Shown here: positions 1 through 6,158 of the stretch, piece by piece
Layout: every line of letters begins with the position of its first letter
Position numbering within the stretch: position 1 is the first letter of the stretch
Origin: Blastocatellia bacterium
Lineage (GTDB): Bacteria > Acidobacteriota > Blastocatellia > Chloracidobacteriales > JADJPF01
Reading direction: 5' to 3'
Assembly (NCBI GenBank): GCA_023265235.1
Contig: JAHFUF010000330.1
Location: 1-6,220 of the forward strand
DNA length: 6,220 bases
Program-made: the position numbers and the translations under genes
The notes under the pieces: generated by a model
Told to the model about the DNA's origin: nothing
The model's input: only the letters and a program-made list of their open reading frames with translations
The model's database searches: none

Positions 1-2
1 AT

Positions 3-428
3 TGTACTAATAGTGATTGTGAGCAAGCTTATTATATTCAAGAGGTAACCTGGTGTGGAACAGATTATCAACTAGGGGTTAAAAACTATAATAATGATCC
101 CTACTCAGTGCTCTATGTTTTTGCTCAAGCCTTAGACCAAAGAAATTTGCCAATTCGTGACCGTGATTTTGTGGCAGCTACGCTTGATCCGCTAATTTCA
201 TCGGGCTTTGACAGAGGGGCTAATCAAAAATGGCAAGTAACAAACCTCACTACTAATAATTTATTTGAACTAAAGAGCCTAGACAAAGTATCTTATGCAT
301 TAAACAATAATGTTGTTACAATTACAGTTAATTTAGAAAAACAGAAAAATGGAATTTGGCAAGCGACTTCTTTAGAAAACACTGATTCACCTGCCAATAC
401 AGAACCATCATCTAGTAATAGCCCCTAG
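3..428 (+). CDS. C-terminal part of an unrecognised protein (5' end outside window)
   Basis: The reading frame is open from the first bases of the window to the TAG at 426-428, giving 141 visible codons. The GTG at 108 lies inside this frame and is probably not the start, because the upstream codons read as ordinary protein. The visible part has three cysteines, at codons 3-5, 18-20 and 54-56, and an aromatic stretch (AYYIQEVTWCG). A mixed region rich in Asn and Thr follows, then a strand-like segment (NNNVVTITVNLEK) and a low-complexity Ser/Pro/Asn tail. Clustered cysteines and a polar tail would suit an exported or surface protein, but the N-terminus that could show a signal peptide is missing. 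I recognise no family or catalytic motif, so no function is assigned. It points the same way as the VWFA gene but is separated from it by about 235 bases containing a candidate promoter, so co-transcription is uncertain. Confidence 0.75.
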   Translation, partial: CTNSDCEQAYYIQEVTWCGTDYQLGVKNYNNDPYSVLYVFAQALDQRNLPIRDRDFVAATLDPLISSGFDRGANQKWQVTNLTTNNLFELKSLDKVSYALNNNVVTITVNLEKQKNGIWQATSLENTDSPANTEPSSSNSP

Positions 429-461
429 TCTAGATATAAATTTTTACGTCAATTGATTTAT

Positions 462-509
462 CAGTTAACACCCTAGTTAAATAGTAGTTAAATATCTGTT
501 AGTTATATT
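462..509 (+). repeat. Cluster of short AGTTAA direct repeats upstream of the VWFA promoter
   Basis: The ten-base unit TAGTTAAATA occurs exactly at 474-483 and 485-494, offset by 11 bases, about one helical turn. A related copy, TAGTTATATT, lies at 500-509, and a partial copy, CAGTTAACA, at 462-470. The cluster ends directly beside the predicted -35 box at 511. Repeats phased on one DNA face next to a promoter are a common arrangement for a regulator-binding site. That role is inferred from position only, and AT-rich DNA can produce such repeats by chance. Confidence 0.45.
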
Positions 510-510
510 A

Positions 511-538
511 TTGCTAGTCTATTTGTTTGTGATAAAAT
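511..538 (+). promoter_or_regulatory. Candidate sigma-70-type promoter for the VWFA gene
   Basis: TTGCTA at 511-516 (4 of 6 matches to TTGACA) and TAAAAT at 533-538 (5 of 6 matches to TATAAT) are separated by 16 bases. Transcription would begin near 545 and leave a leader of about 120 bases before the ATG at 665. In such AT-rich sequence a match of this quality is only moderate evidence. Confidence 0.4.
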
Positions 539-569
539 TGGGTTAAGTTTTGTCTGAATATATCAAATA

Positions 570-612
570 CGTAAAAAACTAAAACGCGCTAACTAAGCGT
601 AAAAACTAAAAC
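570..612 (+). repeat. Direct repeat flanking a small hairpin in the VWFA leader
   Basis: CGTAAAAAACTAAAAC at 570-585 recurs as CGTAAAAACTAAAAC at 598-612, differing by one A. Between them CGCT (587-590) can pair with AGCG (596-599) around a five-base loop. On the minus strand this stem is followed by a T-rich run, so it could weakly stop antisense transcription. No minus-strand gene here needs a terminator, so its role is unknown. Confidence 0.4.
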
Positions 613-625
613 TATCAACTTAAAT

Positions 626-658
626 GGGGTGGCTCACTTCCCCTTCTATTCTCTGGGG
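626..658 (+). promoter_or_regulatory. G4/C4/G4 leader with two mutually exclusive hairpins before the VWFA start
   Basis: In an otherwise AT-rich leader, GGGG at 626-629, CCCC at 640-643 and GGGG at 655-658 lie just before the ATG at 665. The second GGGG sits six bases from that ATG and is the only purine-rich candidate ribosome-binding site. It can pair with CCCC across an 11-base loop, which would hide it. Alternatively, 626-631 can pair with 635-640 as a six-pair stem with two G-U pairs, which would compete for C640. A translational switch is inferred, not shown. Confidence 0.3.
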
Positions 659-664
659 CTACGT

Positions 665-1729
665 ATGAAGACGCAAAGAACCACTTTAAGATATATAGCA
701 CTTTTTTCAGCAGCATTTTCTTTGGCAGTAATTCTTTTACTACCAAGTGTTTCGGCTCAATCTCCGCAGGAACCAAATAAAGAGAAAACTGAGCAAAAAC
801 AAAATGAAATAAGAATAATACCAGAAATTTATTTGTCTAACCCGCCTCCACCTGAAACGCCACAAAGCGACAAGGATTCTATCCCAACAATTAAACTAAA
901 TACAAACCTAGTGACTTTTAGTATAACGGTAACAGACCCCTATGGACGCTATGTAACAGGGCTTTCCAAAGAACATTTTGAGGTTTATGATGACAAAATA
1001 CCTCAAAAAATAGAACATTTTACTGATGAAGATGCCCCTACTAGTGTTGGAATAATTTTTGATATTTCTGGTAGTATGAAAGGCCGTCTTTCTAGGTCGT
1101 TTGAAGCATTAAATAAATTTTGTGATACTAGTCATCAATTAGATGAATATTTTTTAGTAACTTTTAATAATACCGCTAAACTAGCTCATGACTTTACCTC
1201 TGATTCACGCAATGTTATGGGGTCTCTTTCACTAGTAGACCCTAAAGGCCAAACAGCACTCTATGATGCTACTTATATTGGAGTTGAAAAAGTAAGAACA
1301 GGCCATCACTCTCGTAAGGCTTTGCTTTTGATTAGCGATGGTCAAGATAATAATAGCCGCTACTCCTTAAAAGAACTTAGGCAATTATTAAAAGAGTCTG
1401 ACGTTCAACTTTATGCTATTGGTATTACTAATGTGTTTTCTGGGCGAGACTTAGACGTAGAAGGGCAAGTAATTTTAGAAGAACTAACTCGACTTACTGG
1501 AGGGAGAGCTTTCTTTCCTAACAATGATGCAGAATTAACAGAAGTAATTACTCGTATTGGTTTAGAGCTACGCCACCAATATAGTATTGGTTACGAGCCA
1601 ACTAATATAAAAACCGATAAAATTTGGCATAAAATCCAAGTTAAAATAAAAGCTCCTAAAGGGATGCCATCACTAAGCATTCGTACTCGTGAAGGCTACT
1701 TTAACCAAAATGGTGAAAAGGAAAAATAA
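665..1729 (+). CDS. Secreted VWFA-related (acidobacterial type) protein
   Basis: This 354-residue protein carries a von Willebrand factor A domain and is probably exported. Residues 1-31 form a signal peptide: a basic start (MKTQRTTLRY), a hydrophobic core to about residue 27 and a likely cut after VSA. A polar linker with four consecutive prolines follows (59-63). Residues 83-120 form the strand-rich module typical of this family (VTDPYGRYVTGL, then HFEVYDD). The A domain runs from about 127 to 305 and has a complete metal-binding MIDAS site: D133, S135 and S137 in DISGS, T197, and D225 in ISDGQ. The end shows the family hallmarks YSIGY (307-310) and TREGYF (341-346). TIGR03436-like proteins are numerous in Acidobacteriota; their partners are mostly unknown, and metal-dependent protein binding is the inferred role. 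An in-frame GTG at 629 would add 12 residues before the signal peptide, so ATG 665 is preferred despite a weak ribosome-binding site. Confidence 0.9.
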   Translation: MKTQRTTLRYIALFSAAFSLAVILLLPSVSAQSPQEPNKEKTEQKQNEIRIIPEIYLSNPPPPETPQSDKDSIPTIKLNTNLVTFSITVTDPYGRYVTGLSKEHFEVYDDKIPQKIEHFTDEDAPTSVGIIFDISGSMKGRLSRSFEALNKFCDTSHQLDEYFLVTFNNTAKLAHDFTSDSRNVMGSLSLVDPKGQTALYDATYIGVEKVRTGHHSRKALLLISDGQDNNSRYSLKELRQLLKESDVQLYAIGITNVFSGRDLDVEGQVILEELTRLTGGRAFFPNNDAELTEVITRIGLELRHQYSIGYEPTNIKTDKIWHKIQVKIKAPKGMPSLSIRTREGYFNQNGEKEK

Positions 1730-1752
1730 GAGCATTTATTAACAAACTAATT

Positions 1753-1798
1753 AAAAGCAACTAGCTGCTGATTTTTCAATTGGCAGCTAATTGTTTTT
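1753..1798. terminator. Bidirectional intrinsic terminator between convergent genes
   Basis: TAGCTGC at 1762-1768 pairs perfectly with GCAGCTA at 1783-1789. After one C/A mismatch the stem continues outward with CAA/TTG and then with AAAA (1753-1756) against TTTT (1795-1798). On the plus strand it ends in a T run after the VWFA stop. On the minus strand it ends in TTTT just after the response-regulator stop at 1804. One hairpin therefore appears to serve both converging genes. Confidence 0.8.
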
Positions 1799-1803
1799 AT
1801 TAA

Positions 1804-2466
1804 TTAAAATTCTTCTTCTATACTAGCTATTTCATTACGTAGAGCGTATTTTACCAACCCTGGTAAATCACGTATATTTAATTTAGCCATTATATTAGCT
1901 CTATGTGCATCAACAGTTTTTACACTCAAGTTAAAACGTAAGGCAACTTGCTTATTAGTTTGTCCTGAAACCAAAAACCTTAAAATTTCCTTTTGTCGTT
2001 CAGTCAGACCTTCTGAATCGCCGCGTCTCCCTTTAGGTAAAAACTCTTTTACTACAGATTTAGGAGTAAGCGGACTAAGGTAAATTTGTCCGTTTTCAAT
2101 TTTAGAAATAGCTGCTGCAAACTCATTACCAATATGTGTTTTAACTATATAACCTGACACACCTGCTCTTAATGCTTCTGAGATAAATTTGTCGTCTGTT
2201 TGATAAGAAATTAATACAAGGCTAATATGTGGATTAGATTCTTTAAGCTTTTTTATGGCTTCTATACTTTTAGGCTCAGAAGTAAAGCTTTCAATTAAAA
2301 TCACATCTGGTGCCTGCTCATTAGCTAATTCCACTGCACTACTAGGACTAGTGGTTTCACCAACAATCTCAAATCTGCCTTCTTGCTCAAGTAAAGTATC
2401 ATATCCTTCTCGCTTAAGCTCTTCTTTGACAAGTAAAACACGTAGTTTATCTTTATATATTCCCAT
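1804..2466 (-). CDS. NarL/LuxR-type response regulator with an atypical, probably non-phosphorylatable receiver
   Basis: This 220-residue regulator has a receiver domain (about 8-125) and a C-terminal LuxR-type DNA-binding helix-turn-helix (about 153-213). The DNA-binding part is canonical: GLTERQKEILRFL, then NKQVA and SVKTVDAHRANIMAKL. The receiver departs from the family. Where VDDH is normal it has V13-K14-E15-E16, so the first acidic-pocket Asp is Lys. The phospho-acceptor position in PDVILIE is Glu59 rather than Asp. Ser87 (of VLIS) and Lys109 (of GYIVK) are kept. Such receivers usually act without phosphorylation; Glu59 might mimic the phosphorylated state, which is inference. No sensor kinase lies nearby. 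ATG 2466 is chosen because AGAGGAG lies just upstream, although its spacing is short. A TTG at 2484 and a GTG at 2481 are in-frame alternatives that add up to six residues. The gene converges with the VWFA gene. Confidence 0.88.
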   Translation of the reverse strand: MGIYKDKLRVLLVKEELKREGYDTLLEQEGRFEIVGETTSPSSAVELANEQAPDVILIESFTSEPKSIEAIKKLKESNPHISLVLISYQTDDKFISEALRAGVSGYIVKTHIGNEFAAAISKIENGQIYLSPLTPKSVVKEFLPKGRRGDSEGLTERQKEILRFLVSGQTNKQVALRFNLSVKTVDAHRANIMAKLNIRDLPGLVKYALRNEIASIEEEF

Positions 2467-2494
2467 TTCTCCTCTATTCACCAATTTCTGCCTG

Positions 2495-2561
2495 CCATGC
2501 TAGAAAGCAACAAACGGTGCTAGGCTTAAAATTACTTGCCTAAAACAAGCTATTAGCATGG
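2495..2561 (-). promoter_or_regulatory. Structured 5' leader of the response regulator gene
   Basis: CCATGCTA at 2495-2502 is the exact reverse complement of TAGCATGG at 2554-2561. After a short interruption the pairing continues with AGC (2506-2508) and GCT (2549-2551). Inside, TAGGC (2521-2525) pairs with GCCTA (2538-2542) around a 12-base loop. The element ends about 30 bases before the start codon at 2466. It matches no riboswitch class I recognise. It could be a structured leader or a binding site for a dimeric regulator; both roles are inference. Confidence 0.4.
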
Positions 2562-2604
2562 ATATACGGCATGTATTAAGAAGTTTTACGAAATTATTAA
2601 TATT

Positions 2605-2632
2605 AGTTTATCAAATTAATTTAATGTAGCAA
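2605..2632 (-). promoter_or_regulatory. Weak candidate promoter for the response regulator
   Basis: Reading the minus strand, TTGCTA (2632-2627) is followed after 16 bases by TAAACT (2610-2605). The -35 sequence and spacing equal those proposed for the VWFA gene. It would give a leader of roughly 130 bases that includes the inverted repeat at 2495-2561. The -10 box matches only 4 of 6 consensus bases, so this is tentative. Confidence 0.3.
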
Positions 2633-2830
2633 TATCGGAAGCCGAAAACTATATGGGTTATACTCTATTAGGAGTTTTAAGTTGTCCATAATAGCAACAT
2701 TAATATTACCAGTAAACTAGCAGGATTACCTAAAATCTATAAAACAAGTAACATAGGGGTATCACCTAATTCAACCCATCAAGCAACTAATAGTAAATAT
2801 ATTCTGACTAAAAATACAAAATTTTATATT

Positions 2831-2875
2831 TAAAAATAAAAACAAGTAGATATAAAAAATTTTACCTACTTGTTT
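2831..2875 (-). terminator. Intrinsic terminator of the esterase gene
   Basis: AAACAAGTAG at 2840-2849 and CTACTTGTTT at 2866-2875 form a perfect ten-pair stem around a 16-base AT-rich loop. On the minus strand the stem is followed by TTATTTTT (2839-2832). It begins about 32 bases after the esterase stop and separates this gene from the response regulator. The stem is AT-rich, so it may terminate only partly. Confidence 0.75.
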
Positions 2876-2907
2876 AAATTGGAATATTTTATATTTTTAG
2901 AACTAGG

Positions 2908-3642
2908 TTAAAATAGTTTTGGGATATAATGCTTAAGCATTTGCCTCCAAGTAGGCCAATCATGTTCCATATCACTACCCCAAATATCTAAATTATGAGG
3001 AATCCCTTTTTGATCCAAAATACGTGATAGCTTACGAGATGCTTCTGGGACTTCATAAGCACCTTGTCCTGTAACAATATTTATTCGCACATTATGTCTT
3101 AGAGCCTCTAGGTAGTGCGGATCTGTCAATCGAGGTAAATAATCTGCTGGGTTATTAAAGTAACAATTACTATCATAATAACCTTGAAAGTAATTGCCTA
3201 GGTCATAAAAACCACTCATAGCAATCAAAGTCTTAAACTGATCTGGATGCTTAAAGACAATATTTGCAGAATGAAAGGCTCCAAAACTTGCCCCAGTAGC
3301 AGCAATGCCAATCCCAGGAGTACGACAACTTTGATAAATAAATGGCACTACTTCTTCTGCGATATATTTGTCATATTGGGCAGTCCTACGAGCAGCTTCA
3401 GCAGGATGTACATTATCGTTTAACCAACTTTCACGATTAATACTATTAATACTAAATACTTTTATTTTTCCACTATTAATAAAAGGTGCAATAACATCAA
3501 GGACTAAAAAGCGTTCATATTCTTCAAAGTCCGCAGCAGCAGTAGGAAACATTAATAAAGGCATACCAAAGCTTCCATATACACCTATGGGCATTTCTTT
3601 AGCGAGATTTGGGCTATACCACCAATGCACTTCTTTATTCAA
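2908..3642 (-). CDS. Alpha/beta-hydrolase-fold esterase (COG4947-like)
   Basis: This 244-residue protein has no signal peptide or membrane segment and is probably cytoplasmic. It resembles the small esterase group related to esterase D and mycolyl-esterase folds. Visible landmarks are the start WWYSPNLAKEMPIGVYG, the segment MPLLMFPTAAADFEEYE (27-43), and the nucleophile elbow TGASFGA with Ser119. The C-terminal block DIWGSDMEHDWPTWRQML carries the likely catalytic His227. The acidic member of the triad is not certain. Relatives I recall have an Asp shortly after the TG of the 'IVTG' strand, whereas here the segment reads TGQGAYE, leaving Glu197 as the best candidate. The natural substrate is unknown; hydrolysis of a carboxylic ester is inferred from the fold and motifs. 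The start is TTG at 3642, supported by a strong ribosome-binding site and the absence of an upstream in-frame alternative. The gene has its own promoter and terminator. Confidence 0.85.
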   Translation of the reverse strand: MNKEVHWWYSPNLAKEMPIGVYGSFGMPLLMFPTAAADFEEYERFLVLDVIAPFINSGKIKVFSINSINRESWLNDNVHPAEAARRTAQYDKYIAEEVVPFIYQSCRTPGIGIAATGASFGAFHSANIVFKHPDQFKTLIAMSGFYDLGNYFQGYYDSNCYFNNPADYLPRLTDPHYLEALRHNVRINIVTGQGAYEVPEASRKLSRILDQKGIPHNLDIWGSDMEHDWPTWRQMLKHYIPKLF

Positions 3643-3650
3643 AGTAGCAA

Positions 3651-3656
3651 CTCCTT
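3651..3656 (-). promoter_or_regulatory. Ribosome-binding site that fixes the TTG start of the esterase
   Basis: On the minus strand AAGGAG (3656-3651) lies eight bases before the TTG at 3642-3640. This is close to ideal and supports TTG as the real start. The in-frame codons immediately upstream contain no ATG or GTG. Confidence 0.8.
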
Positions 3657-3687
3657 TATTTTTTAACTATAAAACTGTTGCAAAAAG

Positions 3688-3716
3688 CTTATAAAACTAT
3701 CCTAGCATTTCGTCAA
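3688..3716 (-). promoter_or_regulatory. Strong sigma-70-type promoter of the esterase
   Basis: On the minus strand TTGACG (3716-3711) and TATAAG (3693-3688) each match five of six consensus bases and are separated by exactly 17 bases. This is the best promoter in the window. It sits in the 81-base gap just after the XdhC-family stop codon. Transcription should begin near 3681, giving a leader of about 40 bases with the ribosome-binding site at 3656-3651. No terminator separates it from the upstream genes, so read-through is also possible. Confidence 0.7.
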
Positions 3717-3723
3717 GTGATAA

Positions 3724-4590
3724 TTAGTTGTTGTGTTTATATTGGCGACTAAGTGGGCTAGAGTCCACTACACTTTTGCCACGATTACGTACTAGGACTA
3801 TTTCGGCTAATATTGCTAATGCGATCTCTTCAGGAGTTTTTGCACCAATATCTAAACCTATTGGAGCATATATTTTTGATAGTTGTGTTAAAGAAAACCC
3901 TTCTTCAAGTAGCTTTTCCTTTACTACTGTAACCCTACGTCGACTACCTATCATCCCTATATAATTAGTAGTGGAATTAAGTAATAATCTTAGACAGCCT
4001 TCGTCGTGTTTATGGCCTCGTGTAACAATTACAACAGCCATATTAGCAGAAAAGTTTGTTGATTTTATCGCTTGTTCAAAAGCTTCGGCTTGTAGCTCAG
4101 TACTAGGATCAGGAAAATAACCTCTGTTAGCAAACTCTGCTCTATCATCAATTACAATAGCACGAAACCCTAAAACTACTCCTAACTGGGTTAAAGCCCT
4201 AGCAATATGCCCTGCTCCACAAATTAACAAGCAAGGTTGTGGTCGGATTACCTCTATTGCGATTCTGATTTTGGGGGTTTGTTTTAATTTAATGTTTTCA
4301 ACAAACTCAGCATTATCAGGAGACTCAAACTTGTTTGTCCATAAACTTAATGTGGTGATGTTTTGCTGATAAAAATGAAAGTGGGCTTCTCTATCTACTG
4401 CTAAATCTAGATTTGAATCGCCTAAACTATTAATTGTGATACCACTAGCTAGAAGTAATCGTTTTTTGCCTACAATCAAATCAAAACTTTCAAGGGTTTC
4501 AATGTTTTCACTAACTTCCACTATGGTAATTAAGATTACTTCTTCATTCTTGCTTAAAGCTTGGCTAATATTTGAGAGTAAGTTATCCAT
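3724..4590 (-). CDS. XdhC/CoxI-family protein with a degenerate N-terminal domain
   Basis: This 288-residue protein belongs to the family that helps insert or sulfurate the molybdenum cofactor in xanthine-dehydrogenase-like and CO-dehydrogenase-like enzymes. The C-terminal Rossmann-type domain (about 118-268) is complete. It has the nucleotide-binding loop GAGHIA (125-130), DDRAEFAN (148-155), VTRGHKHDE (189-197), IGMIGSRRR (211-219), and APIGLDIGAKTPEEIA (242-257). The N-terminal domain (about 1-85) keeps the general pattern of an initial helix and a hydrophobic strand (VILITIVEV). It lacks the usual GS-x-PR motif, replaced around SENIETL, and the GGG/GGC-x-E motif. No molybdenum hydroxylase subunit gene is in the window. 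The start overlaps the sugar transferase stop by one base (TAATG), so its translation is probably coupled. No strong ribosome-binding site is seen apart from a distant GGGG. Role in cofactor handling is likely from family; the true partner is unknown. Confidence 0.85.
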   Translation of the reverse strand: MDNLLSNISQALSKNEEVILITIVEVSENIETLESFDLIVGKKRLLLASGITINSLGDSNLDLAVDREAHFHFYQQNITTLSLWTNKFESPDNAEFVENIKLKQTPKIRIAIEVIRPQPCLLICGAGHIARALTQLGVVLGFRAIVIDDRAEFANRGYFPDPSTELQAEAFEQAIKSTNFSANMAVVIVTRGHKHDEGCLRLLLNSTTNYIGMIGSRRRVTVVKEKLLEEGFSLTQLSKIYAPIGLDIGAKTPEEIALAILAEIVLVRNRGKSVVDSSPLSRQYKHNN

Positions 4591-6158
4591 TAATAGGCAT
4601 TATCCCCACGCAAGGCTACAGGAACAGTTTTTAATAAGATTTTTAGGTCTAACCATAATGACCAATTCTCAATATAATAAATGTCTAGTCTAACCATTTG
4701 CTCAAAATTAAGGCGGTTGCGACCAGAGACTTGCCAAAGTCCTGTTAACCCTGGTTTAACGTGAAAGCGGGCACGATGCCAATCTTGATAGCACTCAACT
4801 TCATAAGGAATGGGAGGACGTGGGCCAATTAAACTCATTTCGCCAAGTAAAATATTAAGCAGTTGTGGGATTTCATCTAAGCTATAGCGTCTTAAAATTG
4901 CTCCTACTAGGGTTACACGGTCATCATTTTTTACTTTGCCATAAATTGGTTGTTGCATTGTGCCTTGATTAGCTTCTTGTTTATTACTAATATTCTTACG
5001 CATTAGCTCTTGGTGCTCATCATCAGATCTATCAGCATACATAGAGCGAAACTTGTACATTTGAAAAACCCTACCATCCATTCCTACTCGTTCTTGTTGG
5101 TAAATAGCTGGCCCGCGAGAGGTAAATTTAATTGCTAAAATAATCAATAACCAAAGTGGTGTACTTAAAACTATACCAAAAATAGAAAGCACTATATCAA
5201 TACTACGTTTAAGCCAGCGATTAGGGCCTTGAAGCGGTTCTTCAAAAAGCTTAATCATTGGAAGCGAGCCTATTTGATCAATTTCTGTTTTTCTTGGTAA
5301 GCAATTAAATAGATTTGGAAATACTCTGAAATCTATAGGGTGTTTACGACCACATCGCATAATAGCTTCAAAAATTGCTTGAGGGCTAATACGGTCGTCT
5401 GTAATTAACACTTCCCTAACACCATATTGACGTACTAAGGTAGGTAGTTCTCTAAACCCGCCTAACACTGGAACATTAGCAATAGAGGTAAGCTGTTCAT
5501 TATCTAAAGTTAATACTCCAATTACCCTATATCCTAAGCGAGGTTTTTCTGTAATTTCACTAATACAAACCTCAGCATTTTGTCCACATCCAACAACTAA
5601 AGTTGGAATTAAATTGCCTGAGCGTTGACGATAAAGTGTTTGACCTGAGCGTACTAGTAGGCGTAAAGCTGTATAAGCACCAAAAGAAAAGACCAAATCA
5701 TAAACAAAAAGTAAACGAGAGTAAGAAAAGTCACGAAATTCAACTCCACCACGATAAAGAAATGCAATGGAAGTAATGGCTAAAGAACCAACCAATACAG
5801 CCCTAAAAATACTATGTAGGTCTTGGAGCAAAGAAAATTCACCCCTAAGACGATAGAGGTCATAATGACGCAGTGCCCAAATTCTTACCAAAGGAACAAA
5901 AAGCAGTACGCTAAAATAGGGTCGAAACCCCCAAGTAACATCTACTGGCAATAATGCCCCTTGTGGGCGAAAGAAAGCTGCTTCACCTTGGCGACACCAA
6001 TAAGCAAAAACAAAGCTACCTATAGCTATGGAAATATCTGCCAAAATAATAAAGGCTGTACATAAAGGTAATAAATAAGCTTCGTATCTCAAGTGACGAG
6101 TTAAAGCCAAAATATTTGTAGTATGAGTAAATTTAATCGCGCTTTCTGAGTTCTGCAT
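4590..6158 (-). CDS. Polyprenyl-phosphate sugar-1-phosphate transferase (exopolysaccharide/O-antigen initiation)
   Basis: This 522-residue inner-membrane enzyme should move a sugar-1-phosphate from a UDP-sugar to undecaprenyl phosphate, the first step of a surface polysaccharide repeat unit. It has the full layout of large WbaP/WcaJ-type enzymes. Four N-terminal membrane segments lie at about 31-53, 80-97, 117-136 and 149-169. A central Rossmann-like domain follows (about 184-290; LVVGCG at 187-192). The C-terminal bacterial sugar transferase domain (about 314-522) opens with KRSIDIVLS and a membrane hairpin (319-343). It then shows YKFRSM (368-373), the catalytic Asp-Glu pair D428-E429 in SLDEIPQ, IGPRPP (444-449), and PGLTGLWQVSGRNRL (469-483). 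The sequence ends DNAY, a common ending in this family. The sugar cannot be deduced. No other glycan genes are in the window. The ATG at 6158 lacks a clear ribosome-binding site. Confidence 0.93.
   Translation of the reverse strand: MQNSESAIKFTHTTNILALTRHLRYEAYLLPLCTAFIILADISIAIGSFVFAYWCRQGEAAFFRPQGALLPVDVTWGFRPYFSVLLFVPLVRIWALRHYDLYRLRGEFSLLQDLHSIFRAVLVGSLAITSIAFLYRGGVEFRDFSYSRLLFVYDLVFSFGAYTALRLLVRSGQTLYRQRSGNLIPTLVVGCGQNAEVCISEITEKPRLGYRVIGVLTLDNEQLTSIANVPVLGGFRELPTLVRQYGVREVLITDDRISPQAIFEAIMRCGRKHPIDFRVFPNLFNCLPRKTEIDQIGSLPMIKLFEEPLQGPNRWLKRSIDIVLSIFGIVLSTPLWLLIILAIKFTSRGPAIYQQERVGMDGRVFQMYKFRSMYADRSDDEHQELMRKNISNKQEANQGTMQQPIYGKVKNDDRVTLVGAILRRYSLDEIPQLLNILLGEMSLIGPRPPIPYEVECYQDWHRARFHVKPGLTGLWQVSGRNRLNFEQMVRLDIYYIENWSLWLDLKILLKTVPVALRGDNAY

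Larger units (their letters stand above)
2467..2907. other. Gene-free intergenic region of about 440 bases
   Basis: No credible coding frame is visible on either strand. The left part (2467-2632) is the inferred leader and promoter of the response regulator. The right end (2831-2875) holds the esterase terminator. Between 2633 and 2830 I see only AT-rich sequence with small stems, such as TCGG-AAG-CCGA at 2635-2645 and ACTC/GAGT around 2662-2675. A small RNA cannot be excluded, but nothing shows one. Confidence 0.5.

Noticed and set aside
108..110. GTG as the start of the first gene
   Set aside because: The same frame is open to the window edge, with protein-like content including three cysteines, so the gene more likely begins upstream of the window.
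462..612. CRISPR-like array
   Set aside because: The repeats are 10-16 bases, unevenly spaced and imperfect, without spacer-sized gaps or cas genes.
429..628. Terminator for the first gene
   Set aside because: No GC-containing stem followed by a T run was found after the stop at 428. The small stem near 587-599 has its T run on the opposite strand.
629..664. Upstream GTG start of the VWFA gene
   Set aside because: It would place 12 extra residues before a well-formed signal peptide. ATG 665 gives a standard basic start and hydrophobic core.
2255..2503. Plus-strand open frame opposite the response regulator
   Set aside because: It lies antisense to a clear receiver domain, has Ser/Leu-rich shadow composition and no recognisable domain.
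2633..2830. Possible small RNA or riboswitch in the gene-free stretch
   Set aside because: Only short, weak stems are visible, with no known RNA motif and no matched promoter and terminator pair.
3368..3964. Plus-strand open frames opposite the esterase and XdhC-family genes
   Set aside because: They are antisense to genes with strong motifs and show no domain or ribosome-binding support.
4436..4693. Plus-strand open frame across the XdhC/sugar-transferase junction
   Set aside because: It is fully explained as a shadow of two well-supported minus-strand genes.
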